Shown here: piece by piece, positions 37,803 through 45,806 of the stretch
Layout of the letters: every line of letters begins with the position of its first letter
How positions within the stretch are numbered: the stretch's first letter is position 1
Assembly: GCA_022709385.1 (NCBI GenBank)
Contig: JAKLIX010000001.1
Location: 310,001 to 374,000, forward strand
DNA from: Bacteroidota bacterium
GTDB taxonomy: Bacteria; Bacteroidota; Bacteroidia; Bacteroidales; CAIXZF01
Reading direction: 5' to 3'
DNA length: 64,000 nt
The notes under the pieces: model-generated
The model's input: only the letters and a program-made list of their open reading frames with translations
Databases searched by the model: none
Told to the model about the DNA's origin: nothing
Position numbers and translations under genes: made by a program

Positions 37803-39788
37803 ATGGAATTCCTGTTTATTGGATTCTTCATCCTTTCATCGGCTTTGATCCTTGCCGTTCCGGCAGGGAGAAAACACCTGATAAGCGGAATTCCACTGCT
37901 CGTTTTACTGGTGATCAGTTCATGGGTCGCGATGCCTGCGGTATTTTCCGAAGAATCCTCCCGTTTTTTATTCCGGATCCCGCTCACAGGAATGAAGACT
38001 GTTGTTTTTTCCATTGATGCACTGTCGGGTTTTTTCATCCTTACGGTCAATTTCAATGCACTGACCACATATCTTTTTGCAGGGACATCGCTTGCCGGAC
38101 ATCTGAACCATCACCGTCCAATTTGGATTTCTGTTCATTACCTTTCTTTTCTGCTGTTACATGCTTCCATGCTGCTGGTCTGTACCCAGCAAAGTGCTTT
38201 CCCTTTCCTGCTGAGTTGGGAATTAATGACTTTGTCCTCTTTTCTCCTGGTCATTTTCGATCACACTTCCAGAACTAATCTGAAAACCGGTATCAACTAT
38301 CTTGTCCAGATGCACCTCAGCATGTTCCTTTTGCTGATGGCATTCCTTGTTTCAGGGGAAAAAGGATCATACGGCTTTGACAGTCTGCCCGCCTTTTTTG
38401 CCACCCATCGTGAATTTCCATTATTTCTGTTGTTCTTTGCCGGTTTTGGAATCAAAGCAGGGATGATCCCTTTTCATACCTGGCTGCCAGATGCACATCC
38501 CTCTGCTCCCTCGCATGTCTCGGGTTTCATGTCCGGAGTGATGATAAAAATGGGAATCTATGGAATTTTCAGGGTGATAAGCGCAGTTCAGCATGATTTC
38601 CTAACCATCGGAATTTTTGTGTTGGTGATTTCCCTCGCTACAGGAATTTATGGTGTTTTACAGGCCATTGTGCAGCACGACCTGAAAAAACTGCTTGCTT
38701 ATCACAGCATTGAGAATATTGGGATCATCGGAACCGGGATTGGGCTTGGCAGCATCGGTTTAGCCACACACAACAAGGATCTTGCACTGCTTGGATTTGC
38801 AGGCGGCTTGTTGCATGTGCTGAATCATTCACTTTTTAAGTCACTGCTTTTTTTTGCCGCAGGCAACGTCTGCAATGCCACCCGTACCCGTATCATTGAC
38901 CGCATGGGTGGCTTAGCGAAGAAAATGCCCTTCACCGCTTTCTTTTTTCTGCTTGGTTCACTGTCAATATGCGGCCTGCCGCCCTTTAACGGTTTTATAT
39001 CGGAATATCTGCTTTACCTGGGGATGATCCTAAACATTCATCAGGCAGGCTTTTACGGATCGATAGGATTGATAATGGCTATACTGGGTTTAACCCTGAT
39101 AGGCGGATTGGCCGTTTTTTGTTTTACCAAAGCTTTCGGTATTGCTTTTCTGGGAACAGCACGTTCTGATGCCTGCAAGCTGGCTGTTGAACCCCCGCCT
39201 CCCTCTTTTACCGGACTTATGCTGATCACAGCCATGATCATTGCCATCGGCTTCGCTCCTGTTGTTTTCGTGAAACCGCTGCTGTCTGCCGTAAATGCAA
39301 CGTTTATTCCCGTTGCCCCCGCCACATTGACTCCCCTGCTTCAGAATCTCGGAATGATCAGCCTGAGCGGCGGTATATTTGTCCTGCTGGTGGTGGGAAT
39401 CTTCCTTCTTCGCCGACTGTTTTCCGCTCCCCGGACCAAATCTGTCGCCCCGACCTGGGCTTGTGGGTTTCATGCCCCCTCGGCTCGTATGCAGTACACC
39501 GCCACGTCCTATGCTGACAATGTTGCCGGACTCAGCGGCGCATTGGTCAGCCTGAACAAGGAAATGAAGCAGATCAGTCCTGGAGAGATCTTCCCGGAAC
39601 CTGCAAATTTCACTTCCCATCCGGTGGAAAAGTTGGAGGAATGGCTGGTTAACCGGCCTTTTACTGCCCTGCGCCGCTTGCTGCGCCGCATTGCATTCCT
39701 GCAAACAGGGCAGATCAGACATTATATATTGTACCCCTTTTTGTTCCTTTTGCTCATCTTTTTCCTCACCCTGCTGAATCTCCTTTGA
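37803..39788 (+). CDS. HyfB-like (NuoL/Mrp antiporter-type) membrane subunit of the Ehr-like complex
   Basis: 661 residues with about fourteen or more membrane helices, a proton-pumping-type subunit homologous to hydrogenase-4 HyfB and NuoL/M/N. The antiporter signature FHTWLPDAHPSAPSHVSGFMSG is seen near residue 225, as are KKLLAYHSIENIGII (about 300) and the HxLFKSLLF region (about 345), with the channel Lys and His residues retained. Start at 37803 (MEFLFIGFF) is chosen because the promoter overlaps the upstream Met. A C-terminal extension (about 540-661) precedes a last helix. It is the first gene of a six-gene operon. Confidence 0.88.
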   Translation: MEFLFIGFFILSSALILAVPAGRKHLISGIPLLVLLVISSWVAMPAVFSEESSRFLFRIPLTGMKTVVFSIDALSGFFILTVNFNALTTYLFAGTSLAGHLNHHRPIWISVHYLSFLLLHASMLLVCTQQSAFPFLLSWELMTLSSFLLVIFDHTSRTNLKTGINYLVQMHLSMFLLLMAFLVSGEKGSYGFDSLPAFFATHREFPLFLLFFAGFGIKAGMIPFHTWLPDAHPSAPSHVSGFMSGVMIKMGIYGIFRVISAVQHDFLTIGIFVLVISLATGIYGVLQAIVQHDLKKLLAYHSIENIGIIGTGIGLGSIGLATHNKDLALLGFAGGLLHVLNHSLFKSLLFFAAGNVCNATRTRIIDRMGGLAKKMPFTAFFFLLGSLSICGLPPFNGFISEYLLYLGMILNIHQAGFYGSIGLIMAILGLTLIGGLAVFCFTKAFGIAFLGTARSDACKLAVEPPPPSFTGLMLITAMIIAIGFAPVVFVKPLLSAVNATFIPVAPATLTPLLQNLGMISLSGGIFVLLVVGIFLLRRLFSAPRTKSVAPTWACGFHAPSARMQYTATSYADNVAGLSGALVSLNKEMKQISPGEIFPEPANFTSHPVEKLEEWLVNRPFTALRRLLRRIAFLQTGQIRHYILYPFLFLLLIFFLTLLNLL

Positions 39789-39789
39789 A

Positions 39790-40701
39790 ATGCTGATCCT
39801 GCTGATGACCCTGGTTTCTGCCTTGATTATACCCGGAATTATCATCCGGACTAAAAGCCTGTGCAGCGGAAGAAAGGGTCCGGCCCTTTTCCAGCCACTA
39901 TTCGATGCCGGGGTGCTGTTGCGTAAGGGAGTCGTCCTCAGCCCGGTCACAACGCTTGTGTTCAGGATCGCCCCTTCGGTCTCACTGGCAAGTGTACTCA
40001 CGGCAGTATTGCTGGTGCCGATGGGCAGACAGGATGCCTTACTGTCCTTTTCGGCCGATTTTGTCTATTTTACCTATATTCTTGCCCTGGGCAGGTTCTT
40101 TATGATCCTGGCAGCCCTGGATACCGGCAGTTCTTTTGAGGGAATGGGCGCCAACCGCGAAGCCCTTTATTCCCTGCTGGTTGAACCGGTCTTTCTCCTG
40201 TTGCTGGGTACTTATGCCATGTTTACGGGCTATACTTCATTCAGTGAAATATTCTCCCATTTCTATTTCAGTAATAATTATGCCTTCATTGCCGGCATTC
40301 TGGGCTTTTACCTGCTGATACAGATTGCCATGGTCGAAAATTCCAGGCTCCCGGTCGACGACCCCAAAACCCATCTCGAACTTACCATGGTGCATGAGGT
40401 AATGATACTGGATTACAGCGGGCCCGACCTTGCAATAATCCATTTCTCTACTTGGATTAAATTTGCCCTTTACGGCGCCCTGGTCTCAAACAGCCTGGTA
40501 CCGTCCGGATGGCCTGTCGCACTGCAGACCGGACTCTTCCTGCTGCTCCAGCTTTCCTTCGGCATCATCATCGGATTGCTCGAATCTTTTCGCGCAAGAA
40601 ATAAAATGACTAAAAACCCGCAGTTTATCCTCACACTGACGGCCATTGCCCTGCTTGTGTTTACAATCATGTTGTTATCATCTTATATGTCAAGTAAATA
40701 A
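39790..40701 (+). CDS. HyfC-like (NuoH-type) membrane subunit
   Basis: 303 residues with about eight helices. The hallmark loop MVENSRLPVDDPKTHLELTM (about 180-198), which is strongly conserved in HycD/HyfC and NuoH, is intact, including the charged residues that line the quinone/proton path in complex I. GSSFEGMGANREALYS (about 115-130) is also typical. It links the soluble arm to the membrane arm. The start is 1 bp after the HyfB stop. Confidence 0.9.
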   Translation: MLILLMTLVSALIIPGIIIRTKSLCSGRKGPALFQPLFDAGVLLRKGVVLSPVTTLVFRIAPSVSLASVLTAVLLVPMGRQDALLSFSADFVYFTYILALGRFFMILAALDTGSSFEGMGANREALYSLLVEPVFLLLLGTYAMFTGYTSFSEIFSHFYFSNNYAFIAGILGFYLLIQIAMVENSRLPVDDPKTHLELTMVHEVMILDYSGPDLAIIHFSTWIKFALYGALVSNSLVPSGWPVALQTGLFLLLQLSFGIIIGLLESFRARNKMTKNPQFILTLTAIALLVFTIMLLSSYMSSK

Positions 40702-40702
40702 T

Positions 40703-41332
40703 ATGGAAATCATTTTGCTGGTCGTTTTTGCATTCAGTCTCTTTTACCTGAGTATGGCGGAAAGATTCAGGACATATACGGCTTTGATTGCGCTGCAGGG
40801 ATTGTTGCTCTTTGGACTGGCGTGTTTTCGGCTCCGCGAGATGAATGTTGCCAACCTGGTGTTTCTGGTGACTGAAACCTTGCTGTTCAAAGCAATTGCG
40901 GTGCCGTTTCTGATGTACAGGATACTGAACAGGATACAGGTAAACCGGGTTCATCCTGACGCGCTGCCGGGTTTTTATGCTTTGCTGTTGACGATGGCCG
41001 GCCTGCTGCTAAGCATTTTCATCACACGCCGGCTGGATGGGCAGCTGATTGAAAGGACTTTTATGTTGATTGCTATGCTTGCCCTGTTTACCGGAGTGAT
41101 CCTCATCATTACCCACCGCAGGATTTTTTCCCACCTTGTGGGCTTCCTGGTGATCGAAAATGCAGTCTTCCTGTTTTCCCTTGCCGTGGGTATGGATGCG
41201 CCCTACCTGGTCAACATCGGGGTATTGCTTGATATTGTGGTCAGTATCCTGATCCTGGGCTTGTTTATGGGACGCATCGGTACCCGGTACAGTGATATGG
41301 AAACTGACAACCTGGCTGATTTAAAGCACTAA
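40703..41332 (+). CDS. HyfE-like (NuoK-type) membrane subunit
   Basis: 209 residues and about six helices. The ORF opens 19 codons earlier inside hyfC, but ATG at 40703, one base after the HyfC stop, starts a proper membrane helix (MEIILLVVFAFSLFYL). NuoK/HyfE-like subunits contribute part of the proton channel. Acidic residues sit in helices (VTETLLFKA, VIENAVFLF), as in HyfE. Confidence 0.85.
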   Translation: MEIILLVVFAFSLFYLSMAERFRTYTALIALQGLLLFGLACFRLREMNVANLVFLVTETLLFKAIAVPFLMYRILNRIQVNRVHPDALPGFYALLLTMAGLLLSIFITRRLDGQLIERTFMLIAMLALFTGVILIITHRRIFSHLVGFLVIENAVFLFSLAVGMDAPYLVNIGVLLDIVVSILILGLFMGRIGTRYSDMETDNLADLKH

Positions 41333-41336
41333 TCAG

Positions 41337-42758
41337 ATGATGTTACTGATATACTTCGGAATCACGATCCTGCTCCTGACCGGTATGCTGCTGTTCAGAA
41401 GGAGAAAGGTGATCACAATCCTTATGCTGGCCTTCCTGCTTAACCAGTCGGGTTTGACTGCCATAATATGGTTGAATCCCGGCATCGTACAGATGAAGTA
41501 TTTTGTCTTCGACCCCCTGGCCAGCCTTTTTTTAAGCCTGCTGACAGTCATTTCCTTTACCACGGTCATTCACGGCCTCATCAACCTGCGATCTGACAGT
41601 ACCAGGCGATACCAGTATTATCAGATGGCTCTCACCGGATTGATCGCTTCAATCACTGCCGCCACACTGGCAAACCACCTCACCGTGGTATGGATCTTTG
41701 TCGAAGCAACCACTTTATGTGTATCAGTCCTGATCTATCATGAGAAGAACAGACTTACCCTGGAAGCTGTCTGGAAATATATCTTTGTTTGCTCTGTCGG
41801 CATCGCAATCGCTTATTTCGGTATCCTTTTCCTTGGTCTCGGTCTTAGGGAGAATGCCGGATTTGACTTGACATTCAGGGAAATGGCCCTGATCCTTGGT
41901 GATACCAACCCTTTGTACCTCAAAATTGCCTTTCTTTTTGTTCTTGTGGGATACAGCACAAAAATTGAATTGTTCCCTATGCATACCGCGGGAGTGGATG
42001 CAAACTCGGTAGCGCAGCCCCAGGTATCCGCATTCATTTCCACAGCCATGGTAAATCTTGGCTTTGTGGCCTTTTACAGGGTTTATCTGGTGTTCTCACA
42101 GACCCAGATTGCAGGATGGATGAACCATATACTCATACTCACAGGCATATTGAGCATACTGACTGCAGCAGGGTATATGCTCAAAGCCAGGCATGCCAAA
42201 CGGATGTTCGCTTACTCCACGCTTGAAATCATGGGGCTGATGGCCATCGCACTCGGCTTCGGACCATCTGCTCATCCTGCCGCACTGATGATACTGATTG
42301 TCCATACGCTGATCAAATCAGGTCTCTTTTACCAGTTGTCCCAGTTTTTCCGGACCTGGCATTCATACAAAATCAAGGAGACAGGGAACTATTTTGCACT
42401 GAATCCACACGGCGGACTTGTGCTCATGGCAGGATCAATGCTCATTCTCGCCATTCCGCCTTCCGGCCTCTTCCTGCCGGAATGGATGGTGTTTGTTTCA
42501 CTGGCCGGAGCGGGGCAGTGGCTGGTGTTATGTACCGTGCTGGCCCTGCTGGGTTTTATCGTTTACGGATTTTCAACCCGGATGCTTCACCTGCTTTTCT
42601 CCCGACCCATTGAAGGACGGCTTGAAGCGTCAGAAAACCAAACCAACTGGTATGAGATCACCATACAATGGGTGTTGCTGGCCGTGGCATCCCTGCTTTG
42701 TTTTTATCAGCCCCCTTTTCTCCTGGCACTGATCCATGCTGCCATTCAACCTTTCTGA
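41337..42758 (+). CDS. HyfF-like (NuoN/L-type) membrane subunit
   Basis: 473 residues, about fourteen helices. The antiporter core is recognisable (WIFVEATTLCVSVLIYHE near residue 120; GYSTKIELFPMHTAGVDANS near 205; KRMFAYSTLEIMGLMAIALG near 285), but the usual HTWLPDAH is changed to HTAGVDAN, as is common in diverged HyfF proteins. The second pump-like subunit next to HyfB suggests two ion-translocating modules. Starts 4 bp after HyfE. Confidence 0.85.
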   Translation: MMLLIYFGITILLLTGMLLFRRRKVITILMLAFLLNQSGLTAIIWLNPGIVQMKYFVFDPLASLFLSLLTVISFTTVIHGLINLRSDSTRRYQYYQMALTGLIASITAATLANHLTVVWIFVEATTLCVSVLIYHEKNRLTLEAVWKYIFVCSVGIAIAYFGILFLGLGLRENAGFDLTFREMALILGDTNPLYLKIAFLFVLVGYSTKIELFPMHTAGVDANSVAQPQVSAFISTAMVNLGFVAFYRVYLVFSQTQIAGWMNHILILTGILSILTAAGYMLKARHAKRMFAYSTLEIMGLMAIALGFGPSAHPAALMILIVHTLIKSGLFYQLSQFFRTWHSYKIKETGNYFALNPHGGLVLMAGSMLILAIPPSGLFLPEWMVFVSLAGAGQWLVLCTVLALLGFIVYGFSTRMLHLLFSRPIEGRLEASENQTNWYEITIQWVLLAVASLLCFYQPPFLLALIHAAIQPF

Positions 42759-42769
42759 ACCCGGATGAA

Positions 42770-44275
42770 ATGAAAGACACACTCATCATATCTGATACCT
42801 CACTACCCGTCAGCCTGGCGGAAATCCCGGTGACGGCTTACGCTCTTTTCAGACAAAGGGTTTTAACGGCTATGGCTGATGAAAATATGCATTGTGTCAG
42901 TTATTTTGCCTTTCCTGATGATGGCGAATACCGGTTCATCTGCATCCTGGCCGATGACCAGACCCACCAGCTGTGTTTGATGGGGCACCGGGATCAGGGA
43001 CCGTTTCTTTCTCTGACGGCTGATAATCCGGCTTTTCATGTTTTTGAACGTGAGATTTATGAAAGGACTGGCATCCTTCCCGAGGAGCACCCCTGGCTGA
43101 AACCCTTGCGATTTTCAGTCGACCGGCAGAATTCCCACAAAGGCATGGATCATTATCCTTTCTTCAATATCGCCGGCGACGAATTACATGAGGTGGGTGT
43201 GGGACCCGTTCATGCAGGGATTATTGAACCCGGGCATTTCCGTTTCATCTGCCATGGAGAAAAAGTGCTGCACCTTGAAATACAACTGGGTTATCAGCAC
43301 AGGGGAATTGAAAGAATGATGGAGAGCAGTAGGGGCGGATTAAGCCATGCGCTGCTTGCTGAGAGTATCGCAGGTGACTCGGTCATCGGACATGCCTCCA
43401 CCCATGCAGCGGTCATTGAAACCCTTAGCGGCAGCCGGCTTTCCGCTTCACTTTCCATCGAAAGGGCCGTGGCGCTTGAGTTGGAACGGATTGCCATGCA
43501 TACCGGCGATTCAGCAGCCCTCTGTGCTGATGTCGCTTATCAGCTCGGACAGGTTGTCTATGAATCCTTGCGGACTATCATAATCAATACTACCCAGCGC
43601 TGGTGCGGGAATCGTTTTGGGAAAGGTCTTGTCAGACCTCATGGAACCTGGTTCCCGCTGAATGAAGATCTTGGCAGGATAATTTGCAATAATCTTGATG
43701 CGGTGATGGAACGCCTGTTACCGATGGTCGACCGTTTGTTTACACTCCCAAGTGTTGTATCACGTTTCGACGGAACCGGCGCTGTCAGCAGATCGCAGAT
43801 GCTGGCTGTCGGAGCTGTGGGTATGGCTGCCCGCTCAGCCGGCCTTAAAAGGGATATCCGCTGGTCTCACCCGTCCATGCCCTGGAAGGAAACAGCATTT
43901 CAACCGGTAGTATTGGAAACGGGCGATGTGATGGCCAGAGCCATGCTCCGGAAAATAGAAACAGAACAATCGGTCAGCCTCATCAGGCACTGGATAGATC
44001 AGATCAAAGAACAAGCTGGTGCAATTGAACAGCCTGATTATCAACGAACGCTTCTCCCTGACGCCCTAGCTGTCCAACTCACTGAAGGGTGGCGGGGCGA
44101 AATCTGTCATGTGGCAATTACCGATAAACATGGTAAGATTATGTGTTACAAGATTATAGATCCGTCGTTTCATAACTGGATGGCGCTGGCACTGGCAGTG
44201 CGCATGCAGGAGATTTCAGACTTCCCTGTCTGCAATAAAAGCTTTAACCTGTCTTATTGCGGTCATGACCTCTAA
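42770..44275 (+). CDS. HyfG-like (NuoC-NuoD fusion) subunit lacking all NiFe cysteine ligands
   Basis: 501 residues from ATG at 42770. Residues 1-125 are a NuoC-like domain; the rest is a NuoD/HycE-type large subunit (GVGPVHAGIIEPGHFRF, QLGYQHRGIERMMES). The L1 motif of NiFe hydrogenases (RxCGxC) is replaced by SIAGDS, with Ala201 and Ser204 at the two cysteine positions. The L2 motif (DPCxxC) is replaced by NLSYCG, with Ser495 and Gly498 there. An active NiFe site is therefore not possible. No NuoD quinone-site signature was recognised either. Complexes of this build are known as Ehr (energy-converting-hydrogenase-related). The substrate is unknown. Confidence 0.88.
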   Translation: MKDTLIISDTSLPVSLAEIPVTAYALFRQRVLTAMADENMHCVSYFAFPDDGEYRFICILADDQTHQLCLMGHRDQGPFLSLTADNPAFHVFEREIYERTGILPEEHPWLKPLRFSVDRQNSHKGMDHYPFFNIAGDELHEVGVGPVHAGIIEPGHFRFICHGEKVLHLEIQLGYQHRGIERMMESSRGGLSHALLAESIAGDSVIGHASTHAAVIETLSGSRLSASLSIERAVALELERIAMHTGDSAALCADVAYQLGQVVYESLRTIIINTTQRWCGNRFGKGLVRPHGTWFPLNEDLGRIICNNLDAVMERLLPMVDRLFTLPSVVSRFDGTGAVSRSQMLAVGAVGMAARSAGLKRDIRWSHPSMPWKETAFQPVVLETGDVMARAMLRKIETEQSVSLIRHWIDQIKEQAGAIEQPDYQRTLLPDALAVQLTEGWRGEICHVAITDKHGKIMCYKIIDPSFHNWMALALAVRMQEISDFPVCNKSFNLSYCGHDL

Positions 44276-44290
44276 AAAAAGTACCCTGCA

Positions 44291-45073
44291 ATGATCAAGG
44301 AAATCAACATTCTCGGTAAGCATGGATGGCAGTATATCCCTGACCTGGAAGATGTTACTCTGCCGGAAACGTTCCGGGGACGTCCGGTGATTTCGGATGC
44401 GATCACAAATGAGGAAGCAGTCCGCCTGAAAGAATGTTGTCCGGTATATGCCATAGAAACCAGTCCTGTCTTTTCAATCCATCTCGGAAAATGCCTATTC
44501 TGCGGTGAATGTTCGCATGTTTGCCCGGACAGGATCAGATTTACCAACGACTTTCGCATGGCTGTCACCAGGGAAGAGCACCTGGTGATAAAAGCCGGTA
44601 GTGCAGAGCCCGTGTACCCAGATGTATTGGCCATCCGCCCGGAGATCAGGCGTCTGTTCAGACATTCCCTGAAGTTGCGGCAGGTTTCGGCAGGCGGAGA
44701 TAACAGCACCGAAATGGAACTCAATGCTGCAGGCAATGTTAATTTCGATATGGGCCGTTTCGGTATTTCTTTTGTTGCCGCCCCGCGGCATGCCGATGGT
44801 ATTGTACTTACCGGTCCCGTGACGGCAAACATGGCCCATGCATTGCGGATGACATGGGAAGCGATAGCTGAACCCAAAATACTCGTCCTTGCAGGAACAG
44901 ATGCAATCAGCGGAGGCCTCTTCCTGAAAAACACGGCAATCGACCGTTCGTTCCTTTCATCAATTAAACCAGACCTTTACCTCCCCGGAAATCCCGTGCA
45001 CCCGCTTACGGTGATCCACGGACTGACTGCCTTGATGGGAGTCCGGATCAGGGGCGGGATTCCCCGAAAATAA
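44291..45073 (+). CDS. HyfH/HyfI-like fusion: ferredoxin-like plus NuoB-like domain without cluster ligands
   Basis: 260 residues. The N-terminal domain has one full ferredoxin motif, Cys68-X2-Cys71-X2-Cys74-X3-Cys78, and a remnant first motif of which only Cys50 (before Pro) remains. Cys68/71/74 plus Cys50 can bind one [4Fe-4S] cluster, and the second cluster has lost three ligands. Residues about 120-250 align with HycG/NuoB ([25 protein letters not shown]), yet the proximal-cluster cysteines are Asp137, Thr140, Asp204 and Asn234, and a neighbouring Cys is Ala134. The subunit would connect ferredoxin chemistry to the HyfG-like subunit. It is the last gene of the operon; its end overlaps the convergent XRE gene by 26 bp. 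Confidence 0.87.
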   Translation: MIKEINILGKHGWQYIPDLEDVTLPETFRGRPVISDAITNEEAVRLKECCPVYAIETSPVFSIHLGKCLFCGECSHVCPDRIRFTNDFRMAVTREEHLVIKAGSAEPVYPDVLAIRPEIRRLFRHSLKLRQVSAGGDNSTEMELNAAGNVNFDMGRFGISFVAAPRHADGIVLTGPVTANMAHALRMTWEAIAEPKILVLAGTDAISGGLFLKNTAIDRSFLSSIKPDLYLPGNPVHPLTVIHGLTALMGVRIRGGIPRK

Positions 45074-45251
45074 ACACCTCCTCAATGTTGCTGTGCAAAG
45101 CCCTGCTGATGTCATAGGCAAGCTTCAGCGAAGGGTTGTACCGGCCTTTCTCAAGGAAAACGATGGTTTCCCTGCGCACACCCACCTGCCTGGCCAGTTC
45201 CTCCTGCGTCAGATTGTAACGGGCCCGGAGTTCCCTGATACGGTTATGCAT
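45048..45251 (-). CDS. XRE-family helix-turn-helix regulator (YozG-like)
   Basis: 67 residues, a minimal Cro/C1-type HTH. The recognition region [21 protein letters not shown] is followed by the usual [14 protein letters not shown]. It is the second gene after the DUF2178 membrane protein (8-bp overlap). The shared promoter lies within three 21-bp-spaced near-palindromes, so it probably represses its own operon. The YozG-type pairing with a small membrane protein is widespread; its signal is unknown. Confidence 0.92.
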   Translation of the reverse strand: MHNRIRELRARYNLTQEELARQVGVRRETIVFLEKGRYNPSLKLAYDISRALHSNIEEVFIFGESRP

Positions 45252-45642
45252 CTCTCAGACCCTTCCACCTGAAAAACAATACCAGTAACACCCAGACGAT
45301 CCCCATGCCCAGGATGCCGGAACCAAGCAGTACCTCCGTTTCCATCTCCACCCTGTCGAGCAGAAAAATGATCCCGACCCAGATATAAAGCGAAACGTAA
45401 TACGAAACGGCTGCTGCCCTTTGAAGAATCTTTTTTGACATTTCGTCTTCAGCCGGCTCACCCCGCCTGACACTTTTCAGCCGGGAAAATGCGATGTAAA
45501 AACCGAACAGAACCAGCAACACAATGATTATTCCCTGGACCATTTCCGCCAGGGGTAATCCCCTGTCCGACTGCATAATCCAATAAAAACCGGTCACAAG
45601 GACCAGCACAGAGACAATGATTAATGGCACAATTTTTTTCAT
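45244..45642 (-). CDS. DUF2178-like four-helix membrane protein
   Basis: 132 residues with four predicted membrane helices (about 5-23, 34-52, 79-97, 104-124) and a short cytoplasmic loop, [17 protein letters not shown], with the RRGxPxDE-type motif of DUF2178. It overlaps the XRE gene by 8 bp, the usual arrangement of this pair. Function is unknown; it may sense or sequester a signal for the regulator (inference). Confidence 0.8.
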   Translation of the reverse strand: MKKIVPLIIVSVLVLVTGFYWIMQSDRGLPLAEMVQGIIIVLLVLFGFYIAFSRLKSVRRGEPAEDEMSKKILQRAAAVSYYVSLYIWVGIIFLLDRVEMETEVLLGSGILGMGIVWVLLVLFFRWKGLRDA

Positions 45643-45662
45643 AATCGTGATGTTTTGTGTGG

Positions 45663-45693
45663 CAAAGATAACATAATATTAGAAATAAACAAC
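45663..45693 (-). promoter_or_regulatory. Promoter of the DUF2178-XRE operon
   Basis: On the minus strand GTTG (45690-45693), a 19-bp spacer, then TATCTTTG (45663-45670), a near-perfect Bacteroidota promoter. Transcription starts near 45656, about 14 nt before the DUF2178 start. Confidence 0.75.
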
Positions 45694-45722
45694 ATAATGT
45701 TAGAAAAAAATAACATTTTTTC
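45670..45722. promoter_or_regulatory. Three phased operator-like repeats over the DUF2178-XRE promoter
   Basis: AACATAATATT (45670-45680), AACATAATGTT (45691-45701) and AACATTTTTTC (45712-45722) start exactly 21 bp apart, two helical turns. The middle one is a perfect palindrome around one base (AACAT-A-ATGTT). The first fills the spacer between -7 and -33, the second overlaps the -33 and the third lies upstream. This is the geometry of cooperative autorepression by an XRE dimer. Confidence 0.65.
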
Positions 45723-45781
45723 TTGAAAATGATACAGCAAGCATTGGTGTCGTGTGACCAAATATTATATATAGAATAGAT

Positions 45782-45789
45782 TATCTTTG
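45782..45789 (+). promoter_or_regulatory. Possible -7 element of the acyl-CoA ligase gene
   Basis: TATCTTTG, 17 bp before the ATG at 45807. No TTG at the normal -33 spacing was found. Confidence 0.4.
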
Positions 45790-45806
45790 CACATTATCCT
45801 TATTGA

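Noticed and set aside
42770..45073. Annotation as an active NiFe hydrogenase or formate hydrogenlyase
   Set aside because: All four NiFe cysteines and the proximal cluster cysteines are missing, and no formate dehydrogenase or hydrogenase maturation gene is nearby.
37803..45073. Respiratory complex I (Nuo)
   Set aside because: No NuoE/F/G-like genes and no separate NuoA, J or K set; subunit make-up and order follow hydrogenase-4.
45048..45642. Toxin-antitoxin system (XRE plus small membrane protein)
   Set aside because: The pair matches the common DUF2178/YozG-like regulator arrangement and nothing suggests a toxin.
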